From assembly GCA_035628505.1 (NCBI GenBank), contig DASPJR010000078.1:1-31259 (forward strand): a DNA stretch of 31,259 bases. Reading direction: 5' to 3'. Of the stretch, positions 7,889-15,934 are shown piece by piece. A program made the position numbers and the translations under genes. The notes below the pieces were generated by a model. It worked only from the letters and a program-made list of their open reading frames with translations. It was not told the DNA's origin and did no database searches. The stretch is from DASPJR01 sp035628505 (lineage in GTDB: Bacteria; Planctomycetota; SZUA-567; H5-PLA8). Numbering within the stretch: position 1 is the first letter of the stretch; each line of letters starts with the position of its first letter.

Positions 7889-8488
7889 ATGATAGCGCCA
7901 CGTGACACCAGCCCGCCAGGCATGGGCTACGGATCGGGCCGCCTCGGTGTTGAGCCGGAAACGGAAGTCATTGAAAGCGTCGGCCGCCTAATTGAATTCT
8001 GGGGCTTTAAACGCGCGCTCGGGCGCGTATGGGCGCTCTTGTACCTCTCACCCATCCCGCTCAGTGCGGCAGATATTGGCGAAAGGCTTTCGATGAGCAG
8101 CGGCGCGGTCTCAATGGCGCTCAATGAGCTGCAGCTCTGGGGCGTCGTGTCCCGCGTGCACCGGCCTGGCGACCGCAAGGAGTACTTCGGCGCCGAGGAA
8201 GACATCTGGAAGATGGTGACACGCGTGCTCTCCGACCGCGAGCTGCGCGAGATCGAGTCGGCTTACGAGACCTTTTCACGCGCCGAGCAGTCGCTTAAAC
8301 AGCACAGTAGCGAGGCGAAGCATCATGGCCAGACCGACAAGGTCAACGAGTTCGATTTCCGCCGCTCGCGCGTAGCGCATCTGCGCAGGGTCACCGCGTC
8401 AGGAAAGACGCTGCTTCAGGGCCTCATTCTAACAAGCAAGCTCGACGCTTCGCCGTTGCGCATGCTCGGTAATCTGCGCAAGAAATAG
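7889..8488 (+). CDS. GbsR/MarR-type winged-helix transcriptional regulator
   Basis: 199 aa. Residues about 25-110 form a winged-helix domain of the GbsR type: ESVGRLIEFWGFKRALGRVWALLYLS leads into a helix-turn-helix near 57-82 (SAADIGERLSMSSGAVSMAL) and a wing (VVSRVHRPGDRKEYFGAE). The C-terminal half is helical and probably dimerises. GbsR proteins in Bacillus control choline uptake and glycine betaine genes, but in other phyla the family is broad and the ligand here is unknown. It has its own promoter, a strong Shine-Dalgarno sequence and its own terminator, so it looks monocistronic. The nearest likely targets are the adjacent exporter genes, which also have a MarR protein next to them. 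Confidence 0.82.
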   Translation: MIAPRDTSPPGMGYGSGRLGVEPETEVIESVGRLIEFWGFKRALGRVWALLYLSPIPLSAADIGERLSMSSGAVSMALNELQLWGVVSRVHRPGDRKEYFGAEEDIWKMVTRVLSDRELREIESAYETFSRAEQSLKQHSSEAKHHGQTDKVNEFDFRRSRVAHLRRVTASGKTLLQGLILTSKLDASPLRMLGNLRKK

Positions 8489-8517
8489 CGCGGCGTCCTT
8501 CCAATTCTTCCCTTCAG

Positions 8518-8541
8518 GCGCAGGCTCTGGCCTGCGCTTTT
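8518..8541 (+). terminator. Rho-independent terminator after the GbsR-like gene
   Basis: The stem GCGCAGGC / GCCTGCGC (8 bp) has a 4-nt loop and is followed directly by TTTT. It starts 30 bp after the stop codon. On the minus strand it lacks a T-run, so it serves only the + strand gene. Confidence 0.75.
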
Positions 8542-8584
8542 GATTCGTCCCTGTTGCCTCAACCAATAGTCTCGACGGATTCCT

Positions 8585-9082
8585 CTATTTGAGGACCGCC
8601 CTGAACGCGCGCTCCTGAAGCACGACGCGCTTGAGCAGCGTCTTGAGCTGACGGCGTTCCGCTGGACTCAGCGACTCGAGGAATTCGTCTTCGGCGGCAA
8701 CGGCCAGCGCGGCTGCGCGCTTGAGCAGGCGTTTGCCTGCGTCGGTGATGACGATGGCATGCTTTCGCCGGTCGCCTGCAGCGACCTGACGCCTGGCCAG
8801 GCCCATGCGTTCAGCGTCGTCAATCACCGCAACCATGGTGGTGCGGTCCACTCCGATGCGCTCGGCTATTTCCTGCTGAGACACGGCGCCGCACTCAGAA
8901 ACATAGAGCAGCAGCCCGTAGTGACGAGCCCCAATACCCAAGGCTGCCAGCCGCATTTCAAACATATGTCGAATGATTGCGGCGGCCTTGTTGAGCAGGA
9001 ATCCGGCGTGCTGAATCAGCCCGCTGTCCTCGAGCCGTACCGCCGCCGCCGCGCCTTCTGCCGTGCGTAATGTTTTCGTCAC
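8585..9082 (-). CDS. MarR-family transcriptional regulator
   Basis: 165 aa from a GTG start at 9082. A helical N-terminal part (about 20-50) leads into a winged helix-turn-helix near residues 65-125. Visible are VSQQEIAERIGVDRTTMVAVIDDAERMGL and the wing DDAERMGLARRQVAAGDRRKHAIVITDAGK, whose D-R-R-x-x-x-I-x-x-T-x-x-G pattern is diagnostic of MarR. These are usually dimeric repressors released by small phenolic or lipophilic ligands. The gene is divergent from a three-gene exporter, and the shared 118-bp interval holds face-to-face promoters and a candidate operator. Repression of both itself and the exporter is the natural model, by analogy with MarR-exporter pairs. Confidence 0.88.
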   Translation of the reverse strand: MTKTLRTAEGAAAAVRLEDSGLIQHAGFLLNKAAAIIRHMFEMRLAALGIGARHYGLLLYVSECGAVSQQEIAERIGVDRTTMVAVIDDAERMGLARRQVAAGDRRKHAIVITDAGKRLLKRAAALAVAAEDEFLESLSPAERRQLKTLLKRVVLQERAFRAVLK

Positions 9083-9116
9083 CTTGCTCTTCGCCTCGAC
9101 TGGAAGCTTACTGTCC

Positions 9117-9137
9117 TGATCGTCACTATACAGATCA
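9117..9137. promoter_or_regulatory. Candidate MarR operator
   Basis: An inverted repeat TGATC / GATCA with 11 bp between the arms spans 9117-9137 and covers the predicted -10 box of the marR promoter (9125-9130). Position and symmetry fit a MarR-type site of about 20 bp, but the arms are short. Confidence 0.35.
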
Positions 9138-9152
9138 TCAGCTTATTGACAA
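9125..9152 (-). promoter_or_regulatory. Predicted promoter of the MarR gene
   Basis: Read on the minus strand, TTGTCA (9152-9147), a 16-bp spacer and TATAGT (9130-9125). Its -35 box overlaps the -35 box of the opposing exporter promoter almost completely. Confidence 0.5.
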
Positions 9153-9174
9153 TCAGAAAAGTGAGTGTTATACC
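9146..9174 (+). promoter_or_regulatory. Predicted promoter of the exporter operon
   Basis: A consensus TTGACA (9146-9151), 17-bp spacer and TATACC (9169-9174). Transcription would start near 9181, giving a leader of about 20 nt that carries GGAG at 9190-9193. This rules against the in-frame GTG at 9165 as the translation start, because it lies inside the promoter. Confidence 0.65.
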
Positions 9175-9200
9175 CATTTCACCAGGGATGGAGACAGCAC

Positions 9201-10325
9201 GTGTACTACATTGCTCTGCGCATGCTGATGGGCGACACCACCAAGTACCTGGCATTGGTGTTTGGCCTCACCTTTTCGACCACGCTGGTCGTGCAGCAGG
9301 GCTCAATTTTTACGGGTCTCCTACGCCGCACGGCAGCCTCGATAGAGACCGTGCCGCAGGCCGACATCTGGGTCATGCATCCAGCGACGCGCCATTACGA
9401 AGAACGCAAACCCATCGAGGACACCGCGGCACTTCGCGTGCGGGGGATTGACGGCGTGGACTGGGCCGAGCGCTTATACGTCGGCAACGGCTCGGCCCAG
9501 CTTCCCGATGGCACATACGCCGCCCTGCAGATCGTGGGCGTGGAACGGCGGTCAAAAGTCGGGCTGCCGATGCCTCTGGATATCGGCAATTCGGACGATA
9601 TCGACGAATCAGACGCGGTCTTCTGGGACAATGTCGGCATCGCAACGTATGCCAAGGTAAAGGCCGGCGATGTGCTGCAAATCAATGACCGCCGGGCGCG
9701 CGTCGTGGGTGAAGTGACAGCGCCGCGGACATTTACGAGTAATCCAACGGTGTACACCGTCTACGAGCGCGCACTGGAATACTCGCCGGGCGAACGCAAC
9801 CGGCTCACGTTCGTGCTCGTTCACGTCAAGCCCGGCTACGACGTTCAGAAAGTCGCAGCTGCTATCCGCGAAAAGACCGGCCTTGGCGCCAAGACAGCCG
9901 ATGAATTCTTCTGGTCTACGGTCTGGTTCTTTATTAAGAGCACTGGAATCACAATCAACTTTGGCATCACAGTGATGCTCGGCCTGATCGTCGGGATTGC
10001 GATTGCGGGGCAGACGTTCTACACATTCACTGTCGAAAACACGAAGCACTTCGGTGCGCTGAAGGCGATGGGTGCGTCCAATGGTACGCTCATCAAGATG
10101 GTTCTTCTGCAGGCATTTCTAGTTGGACTGATCGGCTGGGGGCTCGGCGCGGGACTGGCCAGCCTGTTTGGCATGCGCATCACCTCGCGCTCGCTGGTTG
10201 CGTTTCTTCTCACGCCGCATCTTCTAACGCTTTCGTTCGGAATCATGATCATCACAGTCCTGTTGGCCGCGCTCGTCAGCATCTACCGTGTTCTTCGCAT
10301 TGAGCCGGCTATTGTGTTCAGGTAA
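9201..10325 (+). CDS. DevC-like ABC transporter permease (FtsX/MacB-type fold)
   Basis: 374 aa from GTG at 9201, chosen because GGAG (9190-9193) lies 7 nt upstream and the predicted promoter excludes the earlier GTG at 9165. The N-terminus (VYYIALRMLMGDTTKYLALV) and the first membrane helix (about residues 15-35) match DevC-type permeases. A large extracytoplasmic domain follows (about 40-255). Three further helices lie near 262-285, 305-330 and 340-362, and the chain ends in RVLRIEPAIVFR, a typical coupling end. This is the FtsX-like topology of MacB/DevC transporters, which use ATP to drive substrates through a periplasmic adaptor and outer-membrane channel rather than across the inner membrane. 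The ATPase and adaptor genes follow within 6 and 10 bp. Substrate unknown; DevBCA of cyanobacteria handles glycolipids. Confidence 0.87.
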   Translation: MYYIALRMLMGDTTKYLALVFGLTFSTTLVVQQGSIFTGLLRRTAASIETVPQADIWVMHPATRHYEERKPIEDTAALRVRGIDGVDWAERLYVGNGSAQLPDGTYAALQIVGVERRSKVGLPMPLDIGNSDDIDESDAVFWDNVGIATYAKVKAGDVLQINDRRARVVGEVTAPRTFTSNPTVYTVYERALEYSPGERNRLTFVLVHVKPGYDVQKVAAAIREKTGLGAKTADEFFWSTVWFFIKSTGITINFGITVMLGLIVGIAIAGQTFYTFTVENTKHFGALKAMGASNGTLIKMVLLQAFLVGLIGWGLGAGLASLFGMRITSRSLVAFLLTPHLLTLSFGIMIITVLLAALVSIYRVLRIEPAIVFR

Positions 10326-10331
10326 CCCGCG

Positions 10332-11060
10332 ATGATGCAGCAACCAGACAATTCCAGCATTGCCGTCACCCTTCGGGGGCTCAATAAGGGCTTCGGCAGC
10401 GGCAGCACGCGCATTGAAGTGCTTCATGGCGTCGCCCTGGAGGCTTATTTCGGCGAAATTCTCATGCTTGTGGGGCCCTCCGGCTGCGGGAAGACGACAC
10501 TGCTGACACTGATTGCAGGGCTTCTCGAGGCAGACGCAGGCAGCATTCATGTCTTCGGTCAGGACCTCGAGAGAATGACGCAGGCGCAGAAGACCGCCTT
10601 CCGCCGCGTGAATCTGGGCTTCGTTTTTCAGCAGTTCAATCTGGTCCCGACGCTCACTGCCGCCGAGAATGCAGCCGTTCCGCTGCTTATCCAGGAAATG
10701 CCGCGCAGGAAGGCGGTCGCGCGCGCGGCTGAAACGCTCGAGCGCGTCGGGTTGGCTCAACGCATCAATGCCTATCCGCGGCAGCTTTCCGGTGGCGAAC
10801 AGCAGCGTGTGGCGATTGCGCGCGCGCTCATCGCGAGCCCGCGCCTGCTGATCTGTGACGAGCCTACCGCGTCGCTGGATGGCGAAACTGGCGAAAAGGT
10901 GATGCAGATCATGCGCAACACCGGACTGACCAAAGACCGCTGCCTGATCATTGTCACGCACGACAACCGTATCTTCCATTATGCCGACCGCATCGCGCGC
11001 ATGCTCGACGGCAGAATTCTATCGGTAGAACGTCCGCCTGAAACGGCACAGCGGAACTGA
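10332..11060 (+). CDS. DevA/LolD-like ABC transporter ATP-binding protein
   Basis: 242 aa, a single nucleotide-binding domain. Walker A is GPSGCGKT (48-55), followed by a Q-loop in GFVFQQFNLVPTLTAAEN, the signature LSGGEQQRVAIARAL, Walker B LLICDEPTASLD and the switch His in IIVTHDNRIF. The sequence style is that of the MacB/LolD/DevA group that pairs with FtsX-type permeases. The gene starts 6 bp after the permease stop, and the adaptor starts 10 bp after its own stop, so all three should be co-translated from one mRNA. Confidence 0.93.
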   Translation: MMQQPDNSSIAVTLRGLNKGFGSGSTRIEVLHGVALEAYFGEILMLVGPSGCGKTTLLTLIAGLLEADAGSIHVFGQDLERMTQAQKTAFRRVNLGFVFQQFNLVPTLTAAENAAVPLLIQEMPRRKAVARAAETLERVGLAQRINAYPRQLSGGEQQRVAIARALIASPRLLICDEPTASLDGETGEKVMQIMRNTGLTKDRCLIIVTHDNRIFHYADRIARMLDGRILSVERPPETAQRN

Positions 11061-11070
11061 AAGGCTGATC

Positions 11071-12255
11071 ATGTGGAAGTGGCTGGCAGTGGCATTTGCA
11101 ATCCTCGGAGCGCTTGGCGCTGCGACTCTCGCGCGTAAAAGCGTGGCGCCGCAGCCTGTCCCGCCGCCAATCAAGCAGCCGGTGCGCAACCCTTTTCCGT
11201 CCGGCATTGCGGGCGCCGGTCTGGTCGAAGCATCCAGCGAAAACATCGTCATTGGCGTCAGCGAACCCGGACTTGTGACGAGGGTCTACGTCAAGGAAGG
11301 GCAGAACGTTAAAGCGGGCGCGCCACTGTTCGAAGTGGATTCCCGCGGCCTGCAGGCGCAGTTGCTCGCCGCCAAGGCAAATCTCGCCAGTGCTGAAGCG
11401 GAGCTCAACCGCGTCAAGGCCTACCGCCGCAAAGAAGAGGAAGCACCGCTGCGTGCAAAAGTGGCGCAGGCGCAGGCAAGCCTGCTTGAAGCGCAGCGTG
11501 CGGTTGTGCAGGCCGAAGCGGTCGTCACCGAAGCTGAGTGGTCGGAAAAAGATGCTGAAGCCAAGATGCGACGTCTGCAGGCCACGGTTCGCGCCGCGGC
11601 CACGCCGGAAGAAGAGCTCGAGCGCATGCAGTACCAGGTGAAGATTGCATCCGCAAAGATCACCACCGCAAAGGAGAACGTGAAGGTCGCTCAGAGCCGC
11701 GAAGCGGTCGCAAAAGCAGCCCTTCAGCAGGCACAGGCCGAGCTCGATATTTTCCTGGCCGGCGCCTGGGAACCGGACATCGAGAAGGCAAAAGCGGCTG
11801 TCGCCGAAGCGCGAGCGCGAATCGAGCAGTTCAATACAGAGATCGAGCGCCGCATCGTCCGGGCGCCGATCGACAGCAGTGTCATTCGTCTGAATCTGCG
11901 CCAGGGAGAGTACGCTTCAACACTGGCTACCCAGCCTGAAAATGCGCCTGTCGTGCTCGGCGATATCGAGACCAAGAACGTGCGAATCGACATCGATGAA
12001 TTTGACGCGCGGCGTTACCGACCCGGCGCACGGGCGATTGCTTATCTTAAAGGAGGCAGCGATGCACAGATTCCCCTGGAATTTCAGCGAGTCGAACCGT
12101 TCGTGATCCCCAAGCGCGCACTGACCAACAGCCAGCGTGAAATTGTGGATACGCGCGTGCTGCAGGTGATTTACAAAATCAAGGATGCCCAGTCGCCGAT
12201 TTATCCCGGTCAGCAGCTCGATGTGTTCATCGAAGCCCCGCCTGATACGCAGTGA
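11071..12255 (+). CDS. HlyD/DevB-like periplasmic adaptor (membrane fusion protein)
   Basis: 394 aa. Residues 2-21 form an N-terminal membrane anchor, followed by a Pro-rich linker. Residues about 50-95 are the first half of a lipoyl-like domain (GLVEASSENIVIGVSEPGLV, VKEGQNVKAGAPLF). A long Ala/Glu/Lys-rich coiled-coil hairpin covers about 95-250, then the returning half of the lipoyl domain (RRIVRAPIDSSVIRLNLRQG), a beta-barrel segment (VRIDIDEFDARRYRPGARA) and a C-terminal membrane-proximal domain. The hairpin is long enough to reach an outer-membrane TolC-like channel, but no such gene is present, so a channel encoded elsewhere would be needed. Last gene of the exporter operon; no clear terminator seen in the 190 bp before the next gene. 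Confidence 0.88.
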   Translation: MWKWLAVAFAILGALGAATLARKSVAPQPVPPPIKQPVRNPFPSGIAGAGLVEASSENIVIGVSEPGLVTRVYVKEGQNVKAGAPLFEVDSRGLQAQLLAAKANLASAEAELNRVKAYRRKEEEAPLRAKVAQAQASLLEAQRAVVQAEAVVTEAEWSEKDAEAKMRRLQATVRAAATPEEELERMQYQVKIASAKITTAKENVKVAQSREAVAKAALQQAQAELDIFLAGAWEPDIEKAKAAVAEARARIEQFNTEIERRIVRAPIDSSVIRLNLRQGEYASTLATQPENAPVVLGDIETKNVRIDIDEFDARRYRPGARAIAYLKGGSDAQIPLEFQRVEPFVIPKRALTNSQREIVDTRVLQVIYKIKDAQSPIYPGQQLDVFIEAPPDTQ

Positions 12256-12447
12256 GTACATAAAAGGTGAAGTGCGCCACAGTCGCCGAAAGACGCTTAT
12301 TGAAAGAAACTGGTAATTCTGGCGCTTCCGCGTGCTTGGCGTCCGGCGACGACCAGCAATTCGCAAACTGCCAACGGCTCTTCGCAAAACGTAAATTGAT
12401 GCAGCTTCGCAGAACGGTTAACGTGCGCGACTTGAAAGGGATCTTCA

Positions 12448-13422
12448 ATGAAACGATTTTTCATCACCGGCGGCTGCGGCTTTTTCGGAACGTGGATCAT
12501 CAAACGGCTGCTCGATGACGGCGATCATGTCACCGTTTTCGATGTTCAGCGCAACACCAAGCGCTGGGAGATGATTCTCTCTGCTGCCGAAATCGAGCGC
12601 GTGGAGTTCCGCAGCGGCCGCATCGATGAAACCGACTCTTTCATCACCACCGTTAAGGAGTGCCGGCCGGACGCAATCATTCATCTCGCGGGCCTGCAGG
12701 TTCCAACCTGCCGTGAAAACCCGGTGCTCGGCGCAAAGGTGAACGTTATCGGCACCCTGAACGTTTTTGAAGCAGCGCGGGCGCTTCTTGCTGAAGGCAA
12801 AGCACTTCCCAAACTGGTTTATGCCAGCAGCGCTGCCGTGTTCGGGCCCGATGCCGAATACGGTGAGAAAGCGGTCGGCGATATGGCCACGCCAAAACCC
12901 TCGAGCCACTACGGCGCCTACAAGCTTTGCAATGAAAACAGCGCCAAGGCGTACTGGCTGGCATACAAAACTCCAAGCGTCGGCTTCCGGCCTCTGACTG
13001 TTTATGGCCCCGGACGCGACACAGGCATGACCAGTTTTCCAACGCGTGCGATGGCTGCCGCCGTCAAGGGGCAGGCCTTTGATATTCCTTTCAGCGGCCC
13101 CACGGCATACATCCACATGCGCGAGGTCGCGGACATGTTCGTGCAGAGCGCGCGCGCGAACGTTGCAGACGCGAAGGTTTATACGGTCGGCGGAGACATC
13201 GTCGATACGCGCACGTTTATTGCAGAAGTCGAAAAGGTCCTGCCGGGCGCAGCAAAGCTGATTACGTGTTCCGGCGGTGATCTGCCGGTAGCATCGAAGG
13301 TGGACGACGCCGTGCTTCGCGCGGACTACCCCGGCCTGCTCCGCATTCCGCTCGCGCAGGGAATCCGCGAGACGGTTGACGTTTTTAAGAAGCTGCATGC
13401 GCGGGGAGCACTGGAAGTTTAG
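12448..13422 (+). CDS. NAD-dependent epimerase/dehydratase family protein (extended SDR)
   Basis: 324 aa. The Rossmann nucleotide-binding motif GGCGFFG is at residues 8-14. An acidic residue at the end of the second strand (VFD, 30-32) favours NAD over NADP. The catalytic Ser-Tyr-Lys set is visible as YASSAAVFG (125-133) and YGAYK (155-159). The C-terminal half contains the substrate-pocket motif VGFRPLTVYGPGRDTG. Such proteins act on nucleotide sugars or related polyols and lactones; the exact substrate is not readable. AAAGGGA lies about 7 nt before the ATG. It is convergent with the glycosidase gene, 46 bp away, and could act in the same sugar pathway, though the two are not co-transcribed. 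Confidence 0.85.
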   Translation: MKRFFITGGCGFFGTWIIKRLLDDGDHVTVFDVQRNTKRWEMILSAAEIERVEFRSGRIDETDSFITTVKECRPDAIIHLAGLQVPTCRENPVLGAKVNVIGTLNVFEAARALLAEGKALPKLVYASSAAVFGPDAEYGEKAVGDMATPKPSSHYGAYKLCNENSAKAYWLAYKTPSVGFRPLTVYGPGRDTGMTSFPTRAMAAAVKGQAFDIPFSGPTAYIHMREVADMFVQSARANVADAKVYTVGGDIVDTRTFIAEVEKVLPGAAKLITCSGGDLPVASKVDDAVLRADYPGLLRIPLAQGIRETVDVFKKLHARGALEV

Positions 13423-13468
13423 CGCATAAGCAAGTCGGTTCGATGTTCAACGAGTGACGTGCGGAAAA

Positions 13469-15904
13469 TCACGCTTCGAGCGTGTGCGTTCCGTTCGTGA
13501 GCACCTGTGTCTGCCGCTTGTCGGTACCCCAATAACGCGCTTCAGTGCCGGAAGGAGCGGTGAGTTCCAGCTTGATCCGGTTGCCGTCCTGCTTTTCCCA
13601 GCGTACAGAGATTTCCCCGTGCGGTGTGGGCACTTTGCCTTCAGCGTGAGTGAGATCGAACGCCTGCGGGCTGACCCTGAACGCTTTCCAGCCAGGCTCG
13701 AGCGGCGCCAGCCCCAACACATGGCGCGAGAGAAATGTTGTCGGGTGCGAGGACCACGCCTGGCAGCGACTGGAGCCCGGCCGCATCGGCAGCCGCTCCC
13801 ACCACGTCGTCGCGCCCTGGTCGAGCATGTAGCCCCACGTGCGGCGGATGTCCTCAAGCGCGTAGCGGCCATGGCCGAGCATGCTGAGCGCTTCATGCAC
13901 ATAGCCGCGAAAAAACAGGTTTGCCCTTACCGGCCCGAGCGCGATCTCGACTCCCGGCGCGGGCAGAAAATCTTTCACCACATCCGCAACGGCGCCGGTT
14001 CTGTCGTAATCTCGGCGACCGAGCACGCCTTCCAGCACGGCAAGCGCCGTGGCATGCTGGCTGACCAGGTCACCGGGTTCGCCGGTGCGCATGTCAACGG
14101 TCTCGACCAATAGGCTCCTGCGGCTGGATGAAAACACCATCATGATTCGGTCGGCAAGGGCCACGGCGTTGCGCGAGCAGTGGCTCGCCAATCCTGAATC
14201 GCCCAGCGCATTTCCGATCTGCGCCGCGGCACGCAGGGCTTGCAGATAAAGGAGATTAAAGGTCGCAGACAGGTTGCCGCGATCGAGACCTGGCGCGTTG
14301 TCGAGAAAAATCGAATAATTCGTCGTCGGTCCAAGCAGGCCGCGCTCGCCGGCGTGAATGGAAAAGAAACTCAGCACCTTCTCGAGCGTGCCGCGATGCT
14401 CTTTCAGAACACTGATGTCGCCCGTGAAGAGGTAATATTCCCACAGAGACGCAATCCAGTGCAGGCAGTAATCCAGCATCACGCAATCGGGCCGCTCGCT
14501 GGGATTGACTCCCATAAGCAGACCGTCGGGCACGTACACAGAGCTCTGCGCCATCAGCTGAAGCCCCGCCCGATACAGAGCTGTGTCACCCAGCGCATAG
14601 AATGAAACCATGCCGGCAATACGCGCCGAGGCCCATCCCTGCTCCTGCGTCTTCGGACAATCCATGTAGGCATCGGCCATGCAGTGTCGCAGCGTACGAA
14701 CGCCGGTGGCCCAGATGGTGTTCAGCAATTTGTCCGAGCACGCGAAGCTGCCGCGCTCCGCTACCGGATAGGTGACTTCATGCAGCGCAAGGCGCGAAAG
14801 TGTCACCGGTTTCCGGACATTGCGGGCGATCAGCATCAGGTAGCGGAAGCCACGCGGCTGAAGTGTTTCGAGCGTGTTCGCTCCCGCGCGGCAGGTCAGG
14901 CGGTCGCCGAGGCTGTACTCGTAAGCAGCCGCCTGCCCGTTACAAGGACGGGTAATGTCGATGCCGCTTTCGCCGAGCCGCTCGTCGTAGATGAGATCAA
15001 AGATTTCGCCGCCGTGAGCACCATCGATCTTCAACACCGGGTAGCCGAAGCGTGTTTCACCGAAATCGATCACCAGAGCCGACGCCTGTCCGGCTGGAGT
15101 TGGAACGATCTGCACTTTTGCGTGAGGCGTTTCGCGCAGCGAATCCGCGTTGTCAAACCATATCCGGCTCGCCGGGGTGCGTTTTTCGAGCGCCGCTGTG
15201 CAGGCGACATCGCAGCTCTCTTCGGTGCTGGCAGTGGCCAGACGGTCCGCGCCTTCCCATTGTCCGGTGATGCGCAGCGGAAGCCGCAAAGCTGATTCAA
15301 GCGCGGGAATTCCGCGCGGACGCAGCGCGCGCCACGGCAGCACTCCGGCGATGCCCAGCAAATGCGGTTTCTGCCAGGCCGAATCATCGAAATCAGCATG
15401 CCGCCAGTCCGGCTTCCCGCCCTCGCCCACAAAGCTGTCGCGTGTGTAATCCAGATGTTCCTGATAGCCGAGTTGCGACGCGCTGCGGCTGACCTGGCGG
15501 CGATACAGCGGCGCTTCACTGAAGCGCCAGGTGTGATTGGTTTCCAGTTCCAGTACGCCCGAGCCGGCTGGAATTTCGCATTGCACGTAAAGCCCGGCGC
15601 GGTCGCGAAAAACGCTGATTCCCGTGGAGACGCCAAACGAAAGGACATGCACGGCCAGAACATTCGGACCGGGCTTCAGCAGCGGGGCAATGTCGATTTC
15701 GTCACAGGCGATCGCGTGCGGAAAACTGCGCGCAGGGCCGCGAAAAGCCCCCTCGCCATTGACATACAGGCAGTAGCGCGTGTCAGCGGTGATTTTCAAA
15801 ACGACGCTCGCCGGCACCTGTGCGAGTTCGAACCGCTTGCGGAAGAAGATGTGCTGATTTACGTATTCGCGCCGCGGAGACCAGATCCATCGTGCCGATG
15901 ACAT
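13469..15904 (-). CDS. GH78-like (alpha-L-rhamnosidase-type) six-hairpin glycosidase
   Basis: 811 aa, without a signal peptide. The N-terminal 380 residues are beta-rich modules like those of alpha-L-rhamnosidases (YVNGEGAFRGPARSFPHA; QPRGFRYLML near 349). The (alpha/alpha)6 barrel begins near 385. The family's general-acid motif, normally CPxRxERxGWxGD, reads CPKTQEQGW at 416-424, with Glu421 in the acid position, but it is one residue shorter and lacks the usual Arg and following Asp. The general-base region GATTWWERLP near residue 695 is well kept. A small C-terminal beta domain follows. GH78 enzymes remove L-rhamnose from glycosides and polysaccharides; the altered motif leaves the substrate open. 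It follows rsfS by 30 bp and probably shares its transcript. Confidence 0.8.
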   Translation of the reverse strand: MSSARWIWSPRREYVNQHIFFRKRFELAQVPASVVLKITADTRYCLYVNGEGAFRGPARSFPHAIACDEIDIAPLLKPGPNVLAVHVLSFGVSTGISVFRDRAGLYVQCEIPAGSGVLELETNHTWRFSEAPLYRRQVSRSASQLGYQEHLDYTRDSFVGEGGKPDWRHADFDDSAWQKPHLLGIAGVLPWRALRPRGIPALESALRLPLRITGQWEGADRLATASTEESCDVACTAALEKRTPASRIWFDNADSLRETPHAKVQIVPTPAGQASALVIDFGETRFGYPVLKIDGAHGGEIFDLIYDERLGESGIDITRPCNGQAAAYEYSLGDRLTCRAGANTLETLQPRGFRYLMLIARNVRKPVTLSRLALHEVTYPVAERGSFACSDKLLNTIWATGVRTLRHCMADAYMDCPKTQEQGWASARIAGMVSFYALGDTALYRAGLQLMAQSSVYVPDGLLMGVNPSERPDCVMLDYCLHWIASLWEYYLFTGDISVLKEHRGTLEKVLSFFSIHAGERGLLGPTTNYSIFLDNAPGLDRGNLSATFNLLYLQALRAAAQIGNALGDSGLASHCSRNAVALADRIMMVFSSSRRSLLVETVDMRTGEPGDLVSQHATALAVLEGVLGRRDYDRTGAVADVVKDFLPAPGVEIALGPVRANLFFRGYVHEALSMLGHGRYALEDIRRTWGYMLDQGATTWWERLPMRPGSSRCQAWSSHPTTFLSRHVLGLAPLEPGWKAFRVSPQAFDLTHAEGKVPTPHGEISVRWEKQDGNRIKLELTAPSGTEARYWGTDKRQTQVLTNGTHTLEA

Positions 15905-15934
15905 TCCGTTGCGCTCCGCCGTTTGCGAGTTTTC

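Noticed and set aside
9165..9200. Upstream GTG (9165) as the start of the exporter permease
   Set aside because: It lies inside a near-consensus promoter (TTGACA-17-TATACC) and has no ribosome binding site, whereas GTG at 9201 has GGAG 7 nt upstream and family-like N-terminal residues.
12256..12447. Possible small RNA or regulatory element between the exporter and the epimerase
   Set aside because: Only a loose direct repeat around TTCGCAAA was seen; no hairpin with T-run, clear promoter or conserved motif could be supported.
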